A stretch of 7,905 nucleotides of DNA from NCBI GenBank assembly GCA_902782795.1, contig CACZOT010000023.1:1-7905 (forward strand). Reading direction: 5' to 3'. Positions 6,708 to 7,905 of the stretch are shown here, piece after piece; position 1 is the stretch's first letter, and the number at the start of each line of letters is the position of its first letter. The DNA is from an uncultured Eubacteriales bacterium. Lineage in GTDB: Bacteria > Bacillota > Clostridia > Christensenellales > Aristaeellaceae. The notes under the pieces are model-generated. The model saw only the letters and a program-made list of their open reading frames with translations. It ran no database searches and was not told where the DNA came from. The position numbers and the translations under genes were made by a program.

Positions 6708-6728
6708 CGGCGGGCTGTTCTCCCGCCG
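6708..6728. repeat. CGGCGGG-N7-CCCGCCG inverted repeat in the divergent region, possible operator
   Basis: A perfect 7-base inverted repeat surrounds the spacer CTGTTCT. It lies between the two divergent promoters and covers the -35 position of the glycosidase promoter, which is where a repressor would bind. It is followed on the plus strand by CGTTTTCT, so it could also act as a weak terminator-like hairpin, but no plus-strand gene enters from the left to need one. Confidence 0.4.
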
Positions 6729-6744
6729 CGTTTTCTGGTATGAT
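6716..6744 (+). promoter_or_regulatory. Probable extended -10 promoter of the glycosidase gene
   Basis: TATGAT (6739-6744, five of six consensus bases) is preceded by TGG, giving an extended -10. Seventeen bases upstream the -35 position reads TGTTCT, a poor match that lies within the inverted repeat. A weak -35 plus extended -10 suggests a regulated promoter. Transcription would begin near 6751, giving a leader of about 25 bases. Confidence 0.55.
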
Positions 6745-6775
6745 ATTCCTGACTACGATCGAGAGGTGAAGAGCG

Positions 6776-7905
6776 ATGTCCCGAGGGCCTTTCATTTTCC
6801 CCTTCCTCTGGATGCACGGCGAAGACGAGGGCACCATCCGGCGCTATATCCGCGCCATCCACGAAAGCAACCTGGATTCCTTCTGCGTGGAGAGCCGCCC
6901 GCACCCCGATTTCGTCGGCTCGGGCTGGTGGCGCGATATGGATATCGTCCTGGACGAGGCGGAACGGCTCGGCATGACGGTATGGATCCTGGACGACAGC
7001 CACTTCCCCACCGGTTTCGCGGCCGGAGCCATGAAGGACGCCCCAGCCGGGCTCTGCCGACAGAGCCTCGTCTGCCGGGAGATCCCCTGTCCGGACAGCG
7101 GCGAATGGATGGAGCTCCCCCTGTCCGAGCTTTCGCTCGTCCCGCCCTTCCAGCCCATGCAGATGGAACAGTTCGCCGTGGATTGGAGCAAGACCCGCGT
7201 GTTTGACGACGACCGCCTCATCGGCCTTTGCGCCCTGCGCGAGGGCGGCCGCGGCGAAGAGGACATCCTCGATCTCAGCGCTGCCCTCGGCGGGGAGACG
7301 CTGCGCTTCCGTGTGCCCGAGGGCCGCTGGACCCTCTGCGCGCTCCTGCTCACGCGCAACCGCGGCCCGCACCGGGATTACATCAACATGATGAGCGCGG
7401 CCTCCTGCCGCCGCCTCATCGACGCCGTCTACGAACCGCACTGGGCGCGCTACCGCGAGCGCTTCGGCACGACCATCGCCGGCTTCTTCTCCGACGAGCC
7501 GGAGATCGGCAACGGCCACCTCTACGAGATGGGCAAGCCCGTCTGGCAGATGGAGGACCAGGCCTGGAGCGACGAGGTCTCCGAGGAAATGGCGAAGGCC
7601 CTCGGGCCGGAGTGGACCCGGTATCTGCCCCTGCTGTGGGAGCGGGATTTCTCCTCCGTCGCGTGCGCCAGGGTGCGCCTCGCCTACATGGACGCCGTCA
7701 CCCGCCTCGTGGAGCGCAATTTCTCCGAGCAGATCGGCGATTGGTGCCGGGCCCACGGCGTCCGGTACATCGGCCATCTCATCGAGGACAACGACCAGCA
7801 CACCCGCACCGGCTCCAGCCTGGGCCATTATTTCCGCGGCCTGGGCGGGCAGGACATGGCGGGCATCGACGATATCGGCGGCCAGGTCCTCCCCCAGGGC
7901 GAGCG
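6776..7905 (+). CDS. Putative glycoside hydrolase, GH106-like (alpha-L-rhamnosidase), N-terminal part
   Basis: An open frame of 376 codons runs off the right edge. The ATG is preceded at 7 bases by GAGGTG. Residues 18-83 show the opening of a sugar-hydrolase barrel as seen in GH106-type and related large proteins: a helix, LDSFCVESRPHPD (33-45), WWRDMDIVLDEAERLGM (51-67), then VWILDDSHFPTGFAAG (69-84). About 90-205 looks like an inserted beta-rich domain. The barrel resumes with IAGFFSDEPEIGN (234-246) and YIGHLIEDND (331-340); Asp239, Glu241 and Glu336 are acidic residues placed where catalytic ones would be expected. The end, GIDDIGGQVLPQG, fits the same family. No signal peptide is present, so the enzyme is probably cytoplasmic and acts on imported oligosaccharides. 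A large barrel glycosidase is likely; the exact family and rhamnose specificity are uncertain without the C-terminal half. Confidence 0.7.
   Translation, partial: MSRGPFIFPFLWMHGEDEGTIRRYIRAIHESNLDSFCVESRPHPDFVGSGWWRDMDIVLDEAERLGMTVWILDDSHFPTGFAAGAMKDAPAGLCRQSLVCREIPCPDSGEWMELPLSELSLVPPFQPMQMEQFAVDWSKTRVFDDDRLIGLCALREGGRGEEDILDLSAALGGETLRFRVPEGRWTLCALLLTRNRGPHRDYINMMSAASCRRLIDAVYEPHWARYRERFGTTIAGFFSDEPEIGNGHLYEMGKPVWQMEDQAWSDEVSEEMAKALGPEWTRYLPLLWERDFSSVACARVRLAYMDAVTRLVERNFSEQIGDWCRAHGVRYIGHLIEDNDQHTRTGSSLGHYFRGLGGQDMAGIDDIGGQVLPQGE

Noticed and set aside
2124..6714. The heptamer CGGCGGG near both the importer and the glycosidase promoters as a shared regulator site
   Set aside because: It sits at different distances from the two -10 boxes, and such heptamers are common in DNA this GC-rich, so it is not evidence of a shared site.
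6578..7828. A 416-codon open frame on the minus strand opposite the glycosidase gene
   Set aside because: It is rich in Ala, Gly, His and Glu in a way typical of the antisense of GC-rich genes, it would run through the esterase leader and promoter, and the opposite frame shows glycosidase motifs with a good start.
1..7905. tRNA, rRNA, CRISPR arrays, insertion sequences or phage attachment sites
   Set aside because: No regularly spaced repeats, transposase motifs, terminal inverted repeats or cloverleaf-like segments were seen; the intergenic gaps are all under 230 bases and are accounted for by promoters, dyads and the terminator.

Overview
The window looks like part of a carbohydrate-use locus from a GC-rich member of the Firmicutes, probably Clostridia. 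The evidence is strong AGGAGG-type ribosome binding sites, sigma-A-type promoters with 17-base spacing, an LplB/YtcP-type sugar importer, and a membrane-bound AraC regulator like those of Bacillus and Paenibacillus relatives. The organism assignment is inference; no rRNA or other marker gene is present. Both edges cut through genes.

Layout. (1) Bases 1-2078, minus strand, read right to left: an LplB-type permease, a YtcP/LplC-type permease overlapping it by one base, and the start of the substrate-binding protein, which runs off the left edge. No ATPase gene is visible. (2) Bases 2079-2304: a 226-base AT-richer divergent control region with one promoter for the transporter operon, one for the regulator, and several dyads. 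(3) Bases 2305-4446, plus strand: a 713-residue AraC-family regulator with two membrane segments, an outer sensor region and a C-terminal double helix-turn-helix, starting at TTG. (4) Bases 4455-4500: a 20-base-pair hairpin between two convergent genes. (5) Bases 4570-6562, minus strand: a two-gene operon of an alpha/beta-hydrolase esterase followed by a DUF1343/GH171 protein (NamZ family, exo-N-acetylmuramidase). (6) Bases 6563-6775: a second divergent control region with two promoters, an inverted repeat and 5'-leader hairpins. (7) Bases 6776-7905, plus strand: the first 376 codons of a large putative glycoside hydrolase, with GH106-like (alpha-L-rhamnosidase) features.

Proposed workings. 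An outside ligand is sensed by the AraC regulator, which probably controls the divergent importer operon. The imported, possibly acetylated, oligosaccharide would be processed inside the cell, since the esterase, the NamZ-like protein and the visible part of the glycosidase all lack signal peptides. The importer and regulator resemble the rhamnogalacturonan-type Lpl/Ytc systems, whereas NamZ is known from peptidoglycan turnover. That mixture is the most interesting feature of the window, and the true substrate cannot be read from the sequence.
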